Assembly (NCBI GenBank): GCA_015654695.1
Contig: JAATGJ010000132.1
Span: 1-64,000, forward strand
Direction of reading: 5' to 3'
DNA length: 64,000 nucleotides
DNA from: Chitinophagales bacterium
GTDB taxonomy: Bacteria; Bacteroidota; Bacteroidia; Chitinophagales; Chitinophagaceae
How positions within the stretch are numbered: the stretch's first letter is position 1; each line of letters starts with the position of its first letter. The position numbers and the translations under genes are program-made. The notes beneath the pieces were generated by a model. The model saw nothing but the letters and a program-made list of their open reading frames with translations. It was not told the origin of the DNA and did no database searches. Below, in pieces: positions 9,121-17,270 of the stretch.

Positions 9121-10017
9121 CTACTTATACCGGCACGTAGAATTATCCGGTTTCAAATAATATGGTTTATAGTTTACAGCATTTTTATCCATACATCCTT
9201 CAAGATTAAGCAGTTCAACTTTTCTAAATTCAAGCGGATGGCTCTCCGCCTGCAAAGCAATAAATCCTGATTTGAGAGACGTTCCCTGTTTTTGTATCCA
9301 TTGCAATGTGTCAGCGCCAAAACCGCCTATAGCCCATCCAAAGTCTTTATTTACAAATCCACCACCAATCTGCGGTTTTTGATACGTAAGCACCGTATCT
9401 CCTTGTATAATATGGTGTATGACTGAATCGCCAAGTACTATCGCTTCAGCGCTTATCCATTTATCAGCGGGGTAGTTCGCTGAACTGGAATTAATACAAT
9501 GATCCAATACCAGCTTGCCATTCATGCTTACTTCTGTACCGGGTGTACATAAATTTCCCGTCGCTCTTTTTTGGTTTTCATCACTGGCCAGAAATTGCAT
9601 CTCCAGTGAAACAGGAAATGCCTGGTCTTTGCCAACTGATGCGGCTGATTGTGAATGAACCATGATCCCGCTGTTGAGATAAGCATAATCCGGACCGCCT
9701 TGCAGTTGCTTACCGTTAAACCGGTATTCCACACGTACCTTATAATAAGAAAAGGGAGCTTTGTAATAAAGATGACCGAATTCCCCGTCAAATTTCTGAA
9801 AGCCGCTGTAATCAACTTTTAAAATACTATCCTTCACATAGAAATTATTGTTGAAGTTCTCATTCAGTTCATGTTTGGCGATCTTGATATCCCAGCCCGC
9901 CAGGTCTTTTTTATTAAAAAGCTGGATCCATTCTTCAGCAGTACCAGGCTTAGCAGTTGATGTACAGGAAAAAATAGTTATGCTGCAGATAAAATAAAAA
10001 ATCACATGGCGTTTCAT
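9121..10017 (-). CDS. DUF1080 / 3-keto-disaccharide hydrolase family lipoprotein with C-terminal Cys motif
   Basis: From the ATG at 10017 the product has 298 residues and a lipobox at Cys18 (IFSCTST). An upstream ATG at 10068 would put a second hydrophobic stretch in front of the signal and is less likely. The body matches DUF1080, a concanavalin-A-like fold: EEWIQLFNKKDLAGWDI at the start, then FYVKDSILKVDY and a GHLYYK strand. Some DUF1080 proteins hydrolyse 3-keto-disaccharides. The C-terminus carries GCMDKNAVNY and a final Cys, close to the GCTDPxAxNYxPxAxxDDGSC motif common at the ends of Bacteroidota surface proteins. It lies downstream of the VOC and DUF1801 genes and may share their transcript. 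Confidence 0.85.
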   Translation of the reverse strand: MKRHVIFYFICSITIFSCTSTAKPGTAEEWIQLFNKKDLAGWDIKIAKHELNENFNNNFYVKDSILKVDYSGFQKFDGEFGHLYYKAPFSYYKVRVEYRFNGKQLQGGPDYAYLNSGIMVHSQSAASVGKDQAFPVSLEMQFLASDENQKRATGNLCTPGTEVSMNGKLVLDHCINSSSANYPADKWISAEAIVLGDSVIHHIIQGDTVLTYQKPQIGGGFVNKDFGWAIGGFGADTLQWIQKQGTSLKSGFIALQAESHPLEFRKVELLNLEGCMDKNAVNYKPYYLKPDNSTCRYK

Positions 10018-10083
10018 GATTGCCTGGTTGAGTAAAATGAAAGTAATAAAAAACCGGGTGTGCCCCAAAATGATTTCTGCATT

Positions 10084-10431
10084 CTATTTATAATGTACCA
10101 GTAATTCTTTTAAGATTTTATTGATCTTCCTCACAGGGATATCTTCCAAAGGATCTACCAGCAATATACTCATCCTGGTTCTTTTTTCTGTGAGCAGATC
10201 AGGATGATTTATTTTCGCTCCGTCCACGATCCCTATATAGGGTTTACGATACTTCTTGCTTACCCACAAATAGCAAAATCTTTTCTCCTTGTAATAATAA
10301 AAGGGCATACCGTATAACCATCTCTCCGAAATATTATTATCCAGTTTAAGAATAAATACCCTCAAAAATCCCAAACAACTTTTGAAAGGTTCTTCATGTT
10401 GTACAAACCAGTTATCTATGGGTCGGAGCAT
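10084..10431 (-). CDS. DUF1801 family protein
   Basis: This 115-residue cytoplasmic protein has the DUF1801 (YdhG-like) pattern: an amphipathic N-terminal helix, ISERWLYGMPFYYYKEKRFCYLWVSKK in pieces (core WLYGMPFYYY, then FCYLWVSKK), and a C-terminal helix with INKILKELL. The biochemical role of the family is not established. It starts 2 bases after the stop of the VOC gene, so the two are almost certainly co-transcribed and probably co-translated. Confidence 0.75.
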   Translation of the reverse strand: MLRPIDNWFVQHEEPFKSCLGFLRVFILKLDNNISERWLYGMPFYYYKEKRFCYLWVSKKYRKPYIGIVDGAKINHPDLLTEKRTRMSILLVDPLEDIPVRKINKILKELLVHYK

Positions 10432-10433
10432 AA

Positions 10434-10850
10434 TTATTGCGGATTATCTTCTGTATTTTGATTGCCCGGTCCGACCAGGTCCCAGAGGTTGCCATACAAA
10501 TCTTTGAACACAGCCACTGTTCCATAGGGTTCAACTACGGGGTTCTTTACAAATGAAACTCCTGCTTTCAGCATATTCTTATAGTCTTTCCAGAAATTAT
10601 CAGTATGAAGAAACAAGAATACCCGCCCACCGGCCTGGTTCCCCACCCTTCTTCGTTGTTCCTCATCAGTGGCTCTAGCCAATAATAAACAACAGCCGGT
10701 TGAATCTTTCGGCGCTACCAATACCCATCGTTTTGTTTCGTCTAATACGGTGTCCTCTACAAGAGTAAAATTGAGTTTTTGTGTATAAAAGGAGATCGCT
10801 TCATCATAGTCATCCACTACTAATGCAATATGCGCTATTTGCTGACTCAT
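10434..10850 (-). CDS. VOC superfamily (glyoxalase/bleomycin resistance-like) protein
   Basis: The 138-residue product has the two-module VOC fold. It starts IAHIALVVDDYDEAISFYTQKLNF with the metal-site His early, and ends with VAVFKDLYGNLWDLVGP, where the second-half FxDxxGNxWDL signature is clear. Members bind a divalent metal and act as lyases, dioxygenases or drug-binding proteins; this one cannot be assigned further. It heads a small operon with the DUF1801 gene and perhaps the DUF1080 gene. The start is supported by a -7 promoter match 22 bases upstream. Confidence 0.85.
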   Translation of the reverse strand: MSQQIAHIALVVDDYDEAISFYTQKLNFTLVEDTVLDETKRWVLVAPKDSTGCCLLLARATDEEQRRRVGNQAGGRVFLFLHTDNFWKDYKNMLKAGVSFVKNPVVEPYGTVAVFKDLYGNLWDLVGPGNQNTEDNPQ

Positions 10851-10871
10851 ATTTTCAGTTGATTCTTATTT

Positions 10872-10879
10872 CAAATCTA
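10872..10879 (-). promoter_or_regulatory. -7 promoter element (TAGATTTG) for the VOC operon
   Basis: The minus strand reads TAGATTTG, an exact TAnnTTTG match about 22 bases before the VOC gene start. Confidence 0.55.
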
Positions 10880-10941
10880 ATTAATTATTTATCGCTGCTT
10901 ATTCCGTGAGGATCTCTTTCAACAGCCAATTTAATCTTACA

Positions 10942-11922
10942 TTATTTAGCAGTAAACTTGTCAATCATTGTCATCACCTTCACTCCTTCTTCACCGCTGC
11001 AGGGATTGGGGCCCTTATCCAGGAAATAGTCAACTATTTTTTCAATCATCGGTTGTTGTACATGCTGCAAAGGTTCAAATGTAAATGATTCTGTTTCTCC
11101 ATTTACAGTTACAAGCACAGGTTTATGCTCAAAAAAACTGAAAACTATTTTTCCTTTATCACCAACGATCTCACAACTTTCTTTTTCATCCCGGTTATTG
11201 ATAGTAAAACACCATACACCGCTGAACAATACTCCTGATTGGAACAGGATGCTTCCTGCTACTATATCGTCTGCATTATATAAGCCTGCCTGGTTTAACG
11301 CAAAGCCGGATATTTTATCCGCTTCACCAAAAAAATAATACATCAGGTCGAGCTGGTGCGGGGAAAGATCATTAAATAATCCGCCTCCGGCTATATCATT
11401 ATCCACCCTCCATGCCCTTCCCGGGTTAGCCATCTCTTCGTCTGAAACAGATCTTTTGTACAGTTCCAGTTTGATAAACCGTGTATCACCGATCACTTTA
11501 TCAGCAAGCAATTGTTTTATCTTTTGATAAAGGGGCTGGGCCCGGCGGTAATGTGCTACGACTAACTTTTGTTTTGCGTCTTTAGCTGCGTTCGCCATAA
11601 CAGCAGCTGATGAGGCGTTAACCGACATAGGCTTTTCAACATACACCGGTTTGCCTGCATTCAATGCCGCCAGTGTATATTCCTCATGCGAAGATGGCGG
11701 AGTAGCCACATAAATAGCATTCACATCGGGGTCATTGATCAGGCTGTTGGCATCACTGTACCATTTAGGAACATTATGCCGCTCTGCATAGTCTTTTGCT
11801 TTCTCCGCATCGCGGCGCATAACCGCCACCAATGCAGAGTTTTTGACTTTATTAAAAGCCGGGCCACTTTTTATTTCTGTTACATCCCCGCAGCCGATGA
11901 TCCCCCAGTTTATTTTTTTCAT
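10942..11922 (-). CDS. Gfo/Idh/MocA family oxidoreductase
   Basis: This 326-residue cytoplasmic enzyme has an N-terminal Rossmann fold with the dinucleotide motif WGIIGCGDVTE, then DVNAIYVATPPSSHEEYTLAA and the catalytic-region motif KPVYVEKPMS, where EKP carries the family Lys. The C-terminal alpha/beta domain contains GGGLFNDLSPHQLDL with the HQLD catalytic His. Members oxidise or reduce sugar and inositol derivatives with NAD(P). The substrate is not identifiable. It is a single gene, divergent from the MpaB-type gene. Confidence 0.88.
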   Translation of the reverse strand: MKKINWGIIGCGDVTEIKSGPAFNKVKNSALVAVMRRDAEKAKDYAERHNVPKWYSDANSLINDPDVNAIYVATPPSSHEEYTLAALNAGKPVYVEKPMSVNASSAAVMANAAKDAKQKLVVAHYRRAQPLYQKIKQLLADKVIGDTRFIKLELYKRSVSDEEMANPGRAWRVDNDIAGGGLFNDLSPHQLDLMYYFFGEADKISGFALNQAGLYNADDIVAGSILFQSGVLFSGVWCFTINNRDEKESCEIVGDKGKIVFSFFEHKPVLVTVNGETESFTFEPLQHVQQPMIEKIVDYFLDKGPNPCSGEEGVKVMTMIDKFTAK

Positions 11923-12052
11923 ACACCAGGCCTGTTTAGTTGGTCATAAGTTATACCGATAGTGCATCCGTAATAGGCTTCCGATATCAATCTGGAGCCT
12001 AAACGTCTGCTACATCGGCATTATACCGGAAAAATTCGAACTAATTTATAAA

Positions 12053-12060
12053 TACATTTG
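12053..12060 (+). promoter_or_regulatory. -7 promoter element (TACATTTG) for the DUF2236 gene
   Basis: TACATTTG matches TAnnTTTG exactly, 62 bases upstream of the ATG at 12123, in the 200-base divergent region between two genes. Confidence 0.5.
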
Positions 12061-12122
12061 GTATTATTTGTAAAAATTAAAGTTAGCAGAATTCTTTTGC
12101 TGTATTATTTTATATTTAGCTC

Positions 12123-12887
12123 ATGGAATTTTTTGTGGATAAGCAATCAATTGTAAGAAAAATATGGGGCAAGGGTGATACAATACTTTTTGTTTTCGCC
12201 GGCGCCTCTGCTGAATTTGCATTGAACAAAGCAGTGGACTGGCTCTATTTTACCGGTCGTCTGCCGGCTGACCCACTAGGCAGGTTATTCTCTACAGTCA
12301 TGTATGCACGACAGATCGTTTTTTCCGAAACAGAAGATGCACATAAGGCGATTGATAAAATCACTGCTATCCACACAGCCGTTGAAAATAACCGGGGAAG
12401 CCAGATACCGGACTGGGCGTACCGGGATGTACTGTTTATGCTCATCCATTATTCCGAGGCTTCTTTTGAGTTATTGGAAAGAAAAATGACCGGTGCGGAG
12501 AAAGAAGACCTGTTTGATGTATTTTACCGGATGGGTACAAGAATGGGCTTAAAGGGGTTGCCTGAAAATTATGCTGAATGGGTGACCATGCGTAGTGAAC
12601 ACATGCAGCAGGATCTGCTAAAAAGTGATTATACCATTGATCTTCACAAACAATACAAAAAACATCTCGGCAGCATCCGTTATAAATTATTAAAGGAATC
12701 GCAGAAACTGGTAGTGCCACAGAGAGTAAACGAATTATTGAACCTGGGGAAATTCTACTGGATCACTCCGTTACTTTTCCTTTATAAATTAAGCCGCAGG
12801 ATCAACATGGAGTGGTTCTTAAAATCCATCATATTACCTGCTGAATACAAAAAACAAATTAAGGAACTGGATATTACACCATCCTGA
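12123..12887 (+). CDS. DUF2236 / MpaB-type oxygenase family protein
   Basis: The 254-residue, mostly helical protein resembles the DUF2236 (ER-bound oxygenase MpaB / rubber oxygenase Lcp catalytic domain) family. It opens with KIWGKGDTILFVFAGASAE, continues with FSTVMYARQIVFSETEDA, and has the conserved IHTAVEN and then IPDWAYRDVLFMLIHY, where a His lies in the helix that binds haem in relatives. The family includes latex-clearing protein and the fungal MpaB oxygenase. Haem binding here is inferred from the family and not proven. No signal peptide is seen. It stands alone on the plus strand. Confidence 0.75.
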   Translation: MEFFVDKQSIVRKIWGKGDTILFVFAGASAEFALNKAVDWLYFTGRLPADPLGRLFSTVMYARQIVFSETEDAHKAIDKITAIHTAVENNRGSQIPDWAYRDVLFMLIHYSEASFELLERKMTGAEKEDLFDVFYRMGTRMGLKGLPENYAEWVTMRSEHMQQDLLKSDYTIDLHKQYKKHLGSIRYKLLKESQKLVVPQRVNELLNLGKFYWITPLLFLYKLSRRINMEWFLKSIILPAEYKKQIKELDITPS

Positions 12888-12925
12888 CGCTTATAATTGC
12901 CGGGAAGCCCCGTGATGAAAAAAAC

Positions 12926-13351
12926 TTACCTCCGAAAATGCGTGACATAAGTATGAAGACCTGAAATGATATTGGCCTTAAAATGGTCGGTGCCGGTGAA
13001 GTTGATGTCATCATAATACTCAGTAAGCACCTGCTGAGCCGTAAAATCAATAGCCGTGACCTGGAGACTCTGGACAGTCTCATCTCCAATAGTCTTTTTT
13101 ACAATATCCCAACTGCCCTGGTAGGTAGCGTTTGCTGAATTGACATACGTCAACGTTCCTCCTTCATGGAAGGTAAAAGTTCCATCTCTGAAAGGAACGT
13201 TGTCCGTGTTGCCTCCGATACCAAATCGTTTGACATCGGTTATAGTCCATGTACCGATAATGCGTTTATCATATTTTTTCAGAAAATCCTTACTGCAACC
13301 TGAAAACATAACAAAAGATAGCAGGAGGCTGGCTATGTAAATATTTCTCAT
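12926..13351 (-). CDS. Small lipocalin-like lipoprotein
   Basis: A lipoprotein signal (lipobox VMFSGCSKD, Cys19) is followed by about 120 residues beginning KRIIGTWTITDVKRFG. That opening is characteristic of lipocalin-like lipoproteins in Bacteroidota, followed by alternating strands (GTFTFHEGGTLTYVN, ATYQGSWDI). A ligand or precise role cannot be stated. It is a stand-alone gene on the minus strand, convergent with the DUF2236 gene. No enzyme motif is visible. Confidence 0.75.
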   Translation of the reverse strand: MRNIYIASLLLSFVMFSGCSKDFLKKYDKRIIGTWTITDVKRFGIGGNTDNVPFRDGTFTFHEGGTLTYVNSANATYQGSWDIVKKTIGDETVQSLQVTAIDFTAQQVLTEYYDDINFTGTDHFKANIISGLHTYVTHFRR

Positions 13352-13566
13352 GTTAAAAGATTTAGTGTAATTCTAAAGTACCAACGTTTGCTGTAATTTG
13401 TAAAGGAGTTCATTTGTATTAACAAAAAATTCAGACCAGTAACACCTGCAAAAAGTACAAAGAGCAAATTACAGAACCGGATATTATAGCTTCTTAAATA
13501 GCTGATAATCTCTCAAGACAGTACTATTAAAAGTGATCGCTGATAATTTGTACCAGTAGCAAAAAT

Positions 13567-14403
13567 CTATCCCTTTGGAAAATCCGCTCCTACTGTTGTT
13601 TCTTCCCAGGCATCAAAATCAGTTTTCAATTCATTCAATTTATTCCTGGCTCCTTTCAATGCTCCGGCACCTAATAGCAAACGCAATGGAGGATGAGCGG
13701 ATTCAACGGCCTTAATAATAGCTTTGGCAGCACGAACAGGGTCGCCGGGCTGATTGCCGCTATAGCCACGGATAGTCTCTTTATTCTGATGGGCTGTTGG
13801 CGCATAATCATCAATCACGATCTTGCTGTTATTGGCAGACCTGCCCGCCCAGTCGGTACGAAAACCACTTGGCGCTACTACCGTTACCTTAATACCAAGA
13901 TGTGTGGTTTCTTTTGACAGCGCTTCCGAATAACCTGTCACTGCATACTTAGTGGCATTATAAAAACCTACTGCCGGAAAAGATACCAGCCCGCCAATAG
14001 ATGATATGTTTATGATATGGCCGCTACGCTGTTTGCGCATGATGGGCAATACTTCTTTTGTCATATTGGCCAGCCCAAAGAAATTGATCTCGAACATACG
14101 GCGTACTTCGTCTTCCTCACTTTCTTCGATGGCGCCGAAATAACCAATACCGGCATTGTTTACCAATATATCTATCCGGGTAAATGCGGTCAGCGCTTTT
14201 TGAACAGCTTCCTTTATCTCCACGGGTTTTGTTACATCCAATTTGATGGGGATAGCCGTATCCGGGTATTGGGCAACTATATCTTTTACATCATCGGTAT
14301 TGCGGGAGGTGACCGCTACTTTATCGCCAAGCTCCAATACCTGTTTAGCCAATTCCCTTCCAAAGCCGGTGGAACAACCCGTTATAAACCATACTTTACT
14401 CAT
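13567..14403 (-). CDS. Short-chain dehydrogenase/reductase
   Basis: This classical SDR of 278 residues has the cofactor motif TGCSTGFG (TGxxxGxG) near residue 8, DILVNNAGIGYFG for the NNAG strand, INISSIGG with the catalytic Ser, and YNATK as the YxxxK active site. A basic residue after the second strand (SRNTDD) suggests NADP preference. Members of this subgroup are typically annotated as oxidoreductases of unknown substrate. It is cytoplasmic and transcribed alone, divergent from the sulfite-oxidase-like gene. Confidence 0.9.
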   Translation of the reverse strand: MSKVWFITGCSTGFGRELAKQVLELGDKVAVTSRNTDDVKDIVAQYPDTAIPIKLDVTKPVEIKEAVQKALTAFTRIDILVNNAGIGYFGAIEESEEDEVRRMFEINFFGLANMTKEVLPIMRKQRSGHIINISSIGGLVSFPAVGFYNATKYAVTGYSEALSKETTHLGIKVTVVAPSGFRTDWAGRSANNSKIVIDDYAPTAHQNKETIRGYSGNQPGDPVRAAKAIIKAVESAHPPLRLLLGAGALKGARNKLNELKTDFDAWEETTVGADFPKG

Positions 14404-14605
14404 CGTAATTATTTAATTTGTTTTAAATGTTATCGCCGGGACGGATAGCATCCGGCAAATAATACTCAATAAAACAGCAAAAGAATGAAATTGTTTTGAG
14501 CAAGTACTGATTTGATATAAACTCTTATTACAAATCTGGAACAGTAACAAAATAATTACGGGTTCCCGGCAGGTTGCTTTTATTTTAATCAGTAATTTCA
14601 GGTAC

Positions 14606-15298
14606 ATGGAAGAATCAGAAAAATTAAAACGGGTGGTTGAAGCGCGGATGAAATTAAAGTCCCGTTTTGAAGAAAAGATAAAACAAACGCCATCCGTTGC
14701 AGACAATAAACCCATGGGCTCGGGAAAACCCAATCGTCATGGAATGCCTGTCATTCCCGTTGGGCAAACGGAAACAAAGAAATGGCCGGTGCTGGACTTG
14801 GGTGTTCAACCCGATATTTCGTTAAAGGAATGGAAATTAGTCGTTGATGGTGCGGTAGAACATCCCTTTGAATTGAACTGGGAAGAGTTTATGGCATTGC
14901 CGCAGACGGAAGATGTTTCGGATTTTCATTGCGTTACTACCTGGTCAAAATTAAATGTTAGCTGGAAAGGTATCCGCTTGCTGGATCTCGCTGCTTTGGC
15001 TATGCCTAAAGAAGCCGCCACGCACATTTTATGTTATGGATATGATGATTATACCACTAATGTTTCATTAGAAGAAGCATTGAAGCCTGACGTATTACTG
15101 GTACATACTGCGCAAGGGCAGCCACTACCCAAAGAACATGGAGGACCTGTACGCATGATCACCCCGCAACTGTATGCATGGAAAGGTTCGAAATGGATAA
15201 ACAGGATAGAATTTTTAACCCGTAACCGATTGGGGTTCTGGGAAGAAAGAGGTTATTCCAATACAGCCTATCCCTGGAGAAATGACAGGTATAGCTGA
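14606..15298 (+). CDS. Sulfite oxidase-like molybdopterin-dependent oxidoreductase
   Basis: The 230-residue product lacks a signal peptide and a haem domain. It matches the SUOX/YedY molybdenum-cofactor fold: WKLVVDGAVEHP at the start of the domain, and DFHCVTTWS, where Cys109 is the expected molybdenum ligand. Further motifs are GIRLLDLAA, HGGPVRMITPQLYAWKGSKW for the pterin-contacting C-terminal part, and GFWEERGY. The N-terminal 40 residues form a charged helix. In vivo substrates of this short subgroup are not known; sulfite or sulfoxides are candidates. It faces a TauE/SafE exporter gene only 10 bases away, and that family includes sulfite exporters. Confidence 0.88.
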   Translation: MEESEKLKRVVEARMKLKSRFEEKIKQTPSVADNKPMGSGKPNRHGMPVIPVGQTETKKWPVLDLGVQPDISLKEWKLVVDGAVEHPFELNWEEFMALPQTEDVSDFHCVTTWSKLNVSWKGIRLLDLAALAMPKEAATHILCYGYDDYTTNVSLEEALKPDVLLVHTAQGQPLPKEHGGPVRMITPQLYAWKGSKWINRIEFLTRNRLGFWEERGYSNTAYPWRNDRYS

Positions 15299-15308
15299 TC
15301 CTTGTTTA

Positions 15309-16061
15309 TTACTTGAAGAAAATAAATACAGCACCCACAAGTGTCAATGCTATTACTACTTTCCTGTAACTGTCATCTTTTATTTTTGAAACAATTTTAA
15401 TACCTGCCCAAAAACCCACCAGCAATGCAGGCAATAATACCAGGTCAGTTTGTAAAACATGCAGGTCAATATTTTTCCAGTAAAAGACCTGGAAAGGAAG
15501 TTTGAAAAGATTGATGACCAAAAACACCCATGCAGCCGTGCCGATAAAATCGTTCTTTGGCATACGCATGGCTAAAAAATAAATATTGGAAAAGGCGCCT
15601 GCGAGGTTGCCCATCATAGTGGTAAAACCCGCGGTCAAGCCTGTAGTAGCTACAAATAATTTATTATCCGGCATCTTGTCGCTTTTACGAACTTCCAGCA
15701 TGATCATAATTATAACAGTCAGTATAATGATCAGCGCCATGATCTTCCTGAACAAAGTTTCATTAATATCTTTCCCCGCAAATACACCAATAAGAATGCC
15801 CGCCATCATCCAGGGTATCAGTTTCCAGAAATGAGGCCATTGTGCGTGGCGGTTATAATAAATAACAGCAAATATATCGGCGACACAAAGCAAAGGCAAT
15901 ACGATCCCCGTGGATGCCTTGCCGCCAAAAACAATGGCCATGATCGTTACGTTCATCATGTCAATACCTTTTAACCCGGCTTTGGAAAGCCCAATGATAA
16001 AAGCGGCCAGTAATATCAACACCCAGTTAGTGACTGAATAAGCGTAGAAAATATCCATCAT
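15309..16061 (-). CDS. TauE/SafE family sulfite/sulfonate exporter-like permease
   Basis: The 250-residue membrane protein has about eight predicted helices. It contains the TauE/SafE signatures AFIIGLSKAGLKGIDM near the N-terminus and TAGFTTMMGNLAGAF in the second half, which repeat the same G-T-M-G/N-A-G motif. The family exports sulfite, sulfoacetate or other organosulfur anions. The gene converges on the sulfite-oxidase-like gene, leaving 10 bases between the stops. The pairing suggests a shared role in sulfur detoxification, but they are not one operon. Confidence 0.85.
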   Translation of the reverse strand: MMDIFYAYSVTNWVLILLAAFIIGLSKAGLKGIDMMNVTIMAIVFGGKASTGIVLPLLCVADIFAVIYYNRHAQWPHFWKLIPWMMAGILIGVFAGKDINETLFRKIMALIIILTVIIMIMLEVRKSDKMPDNKLFVATTGLTAGFTTMMGNLAGAFSNIYFLAMRMPKNDFIGTAAWVFLVINLFKLPFQVFYWKNIDLHVLQTDLVLLPALLVGFWAGIKIVSKIKDDSYRKVVIALTLVGAVFIFFK

Positions 16062-16108
16062 GAATCGCAGTGGCTTTTATTTACTGCTATTATTTGCAGT
16101 GCCGCAAG

Positions 16109-17095
16109 CTAATTATTTATTGCCGCTTCTTGCGCTACGGTATATTCCACTTGTTTTTCGATGGTTTGTCTTTTACCATCCTGGTCAACGTATTCGATCT
16201 TTACAGGGACATAATGTTTTCCGGGCTTAATGGATGCCTTGAATTTATATACGACAAATCCATTATCATTTAGGGGCACGCTTCTGCCTCCAATAATTAT
16301 TTGAGGCAAAGCAGCTTTACTAAAAGCACCCATGCCAGCAGTTATTTCGATCTTTTCACCTTTTCGCAAATAGCTACTGCTTTGTCCAATAATGGCACTA
16401 TAGAATGTAAAGCTATCCCCTCCACCTCCAATTTTCTTGTAGCAAAATTGAATAAACCTGTTCTCTGTATTTTTTATATTATTCTGGAACTGGCTCAGCA
16501 TAGCCAGAGATGCAACTGTAGAACTGTTCATAAAAAACATCTTTCTTAGATCTTGTTGCGTTTCTGGCAGTATATCAAAAGATTGTGTTGTTAATTGTAT
16601 TGTATTTTTGAAAACATAGCTCATCTGTGAATCAATTGACAATATATCTTTTTTATATTGCTTTAATCTCTCATGGAGTTCATTTGCTTTCCTTTTAGTT
16701 CCAAATAGGCGATTAACAGCATCCCTATCATCCTCTTTGAATGACTCCTTATCTTCCCCGGTTATAAGTCCTGCTTCTCTTTTGAGATCAGCTTTCAATC
16801 TATCAATATAGGTATATATGTTTGTAGAAAATTGCTGAATGAGCATGGCTTTGGGTTTCCAGATTTTTGCCCGATTAGTTGTACTTTGTTCCATCATTTT
16901 TTCGTCTATGCCTGCAATCACTGTCAGAGTACCCTCATTAATTGTTTGATTTGAGTTGTTTAAACTTTCATCTAATGCTTTAAAAATTGCAAGCCTGTTA
17001 TCTTTCTTGTTGGAGCATGCGGAAAAAAAGATAGCAAAAAGGATTGAACTGATGAATAAGGCTTTCTTAGTGGTAATACAATGTACATCTGGCAT
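16109..17095 (-). CDS. GldM-like lipoprotein, first two domains only
   Basis: The product has 328 residues, with a lipoprotein signal whose lipobox is FFSAC (Cys27). Residues 40-220 resemble the helical first periplasmic domain of the gliding/T9SS motor protein GldM (PorM): ESLNNSNQTI at the start, an IYTYIDRLKADL helix, and STVASLAMLSQFQNNIKNTEN. That last segment matches the GldM pattern of a helix with QNDIKNAE. Residues 235-320 resemble the second, Ig-like GldM domain (YLRKGEKIEITAG, PGKHYVPVKIEY). Canonical GldM has about 510 residues, an N-terminal transmembrane helix that binds GldL, and four domains. Here the anchor is replaced by a lipid anchor and two domains are missing. No gldK, gldL or gldN is nearby. 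The function is unknown. Confidence 0.7.
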   Translation of the reverse strand: MPDVHCITTKKALFISSILFAIFFSACSNKKDNRLAIFKALDESLNNSNQTINEGTLTVIAGIDEKMMEQSTTNRAKIWKPKAMLIQQFSTNIYTYIDRLKADLKREAGLITGEDKESFKEDDRDAVNRLFGTKRKANELHERLKQYKKDILSIDSQMSYVFKNTIQLTTQSFDILPETQQDLRKMFFMNSSTVASLAMLSQFQNNIKNTENRFIQFCYKKIGGGGDSFTFYSAIIGQSSSYLRKGEKIEITAGMGAFSKAALPQIIIGGRSVPLNDNGFVVYKFKASIKPGKHYVPVKIEYVDQDGKRQTIEKQVEYTVAQEAAINN

Positions 17096-17270
17096 AACTA
17101 AGTTTTTCAGAAGAACGAAAATAACTTCACTTTGTTTTATGCCTATAGATATGAATAACGGAAACTTACTTTTCTCATTTTTTTACTGAGGACGCTAACG
17201 ACGTCCGCAGATACCAGTGAAAGGAAAATTACAGGTTACAAAAGCCATAGTAAACACAGGCGAAGAAACC

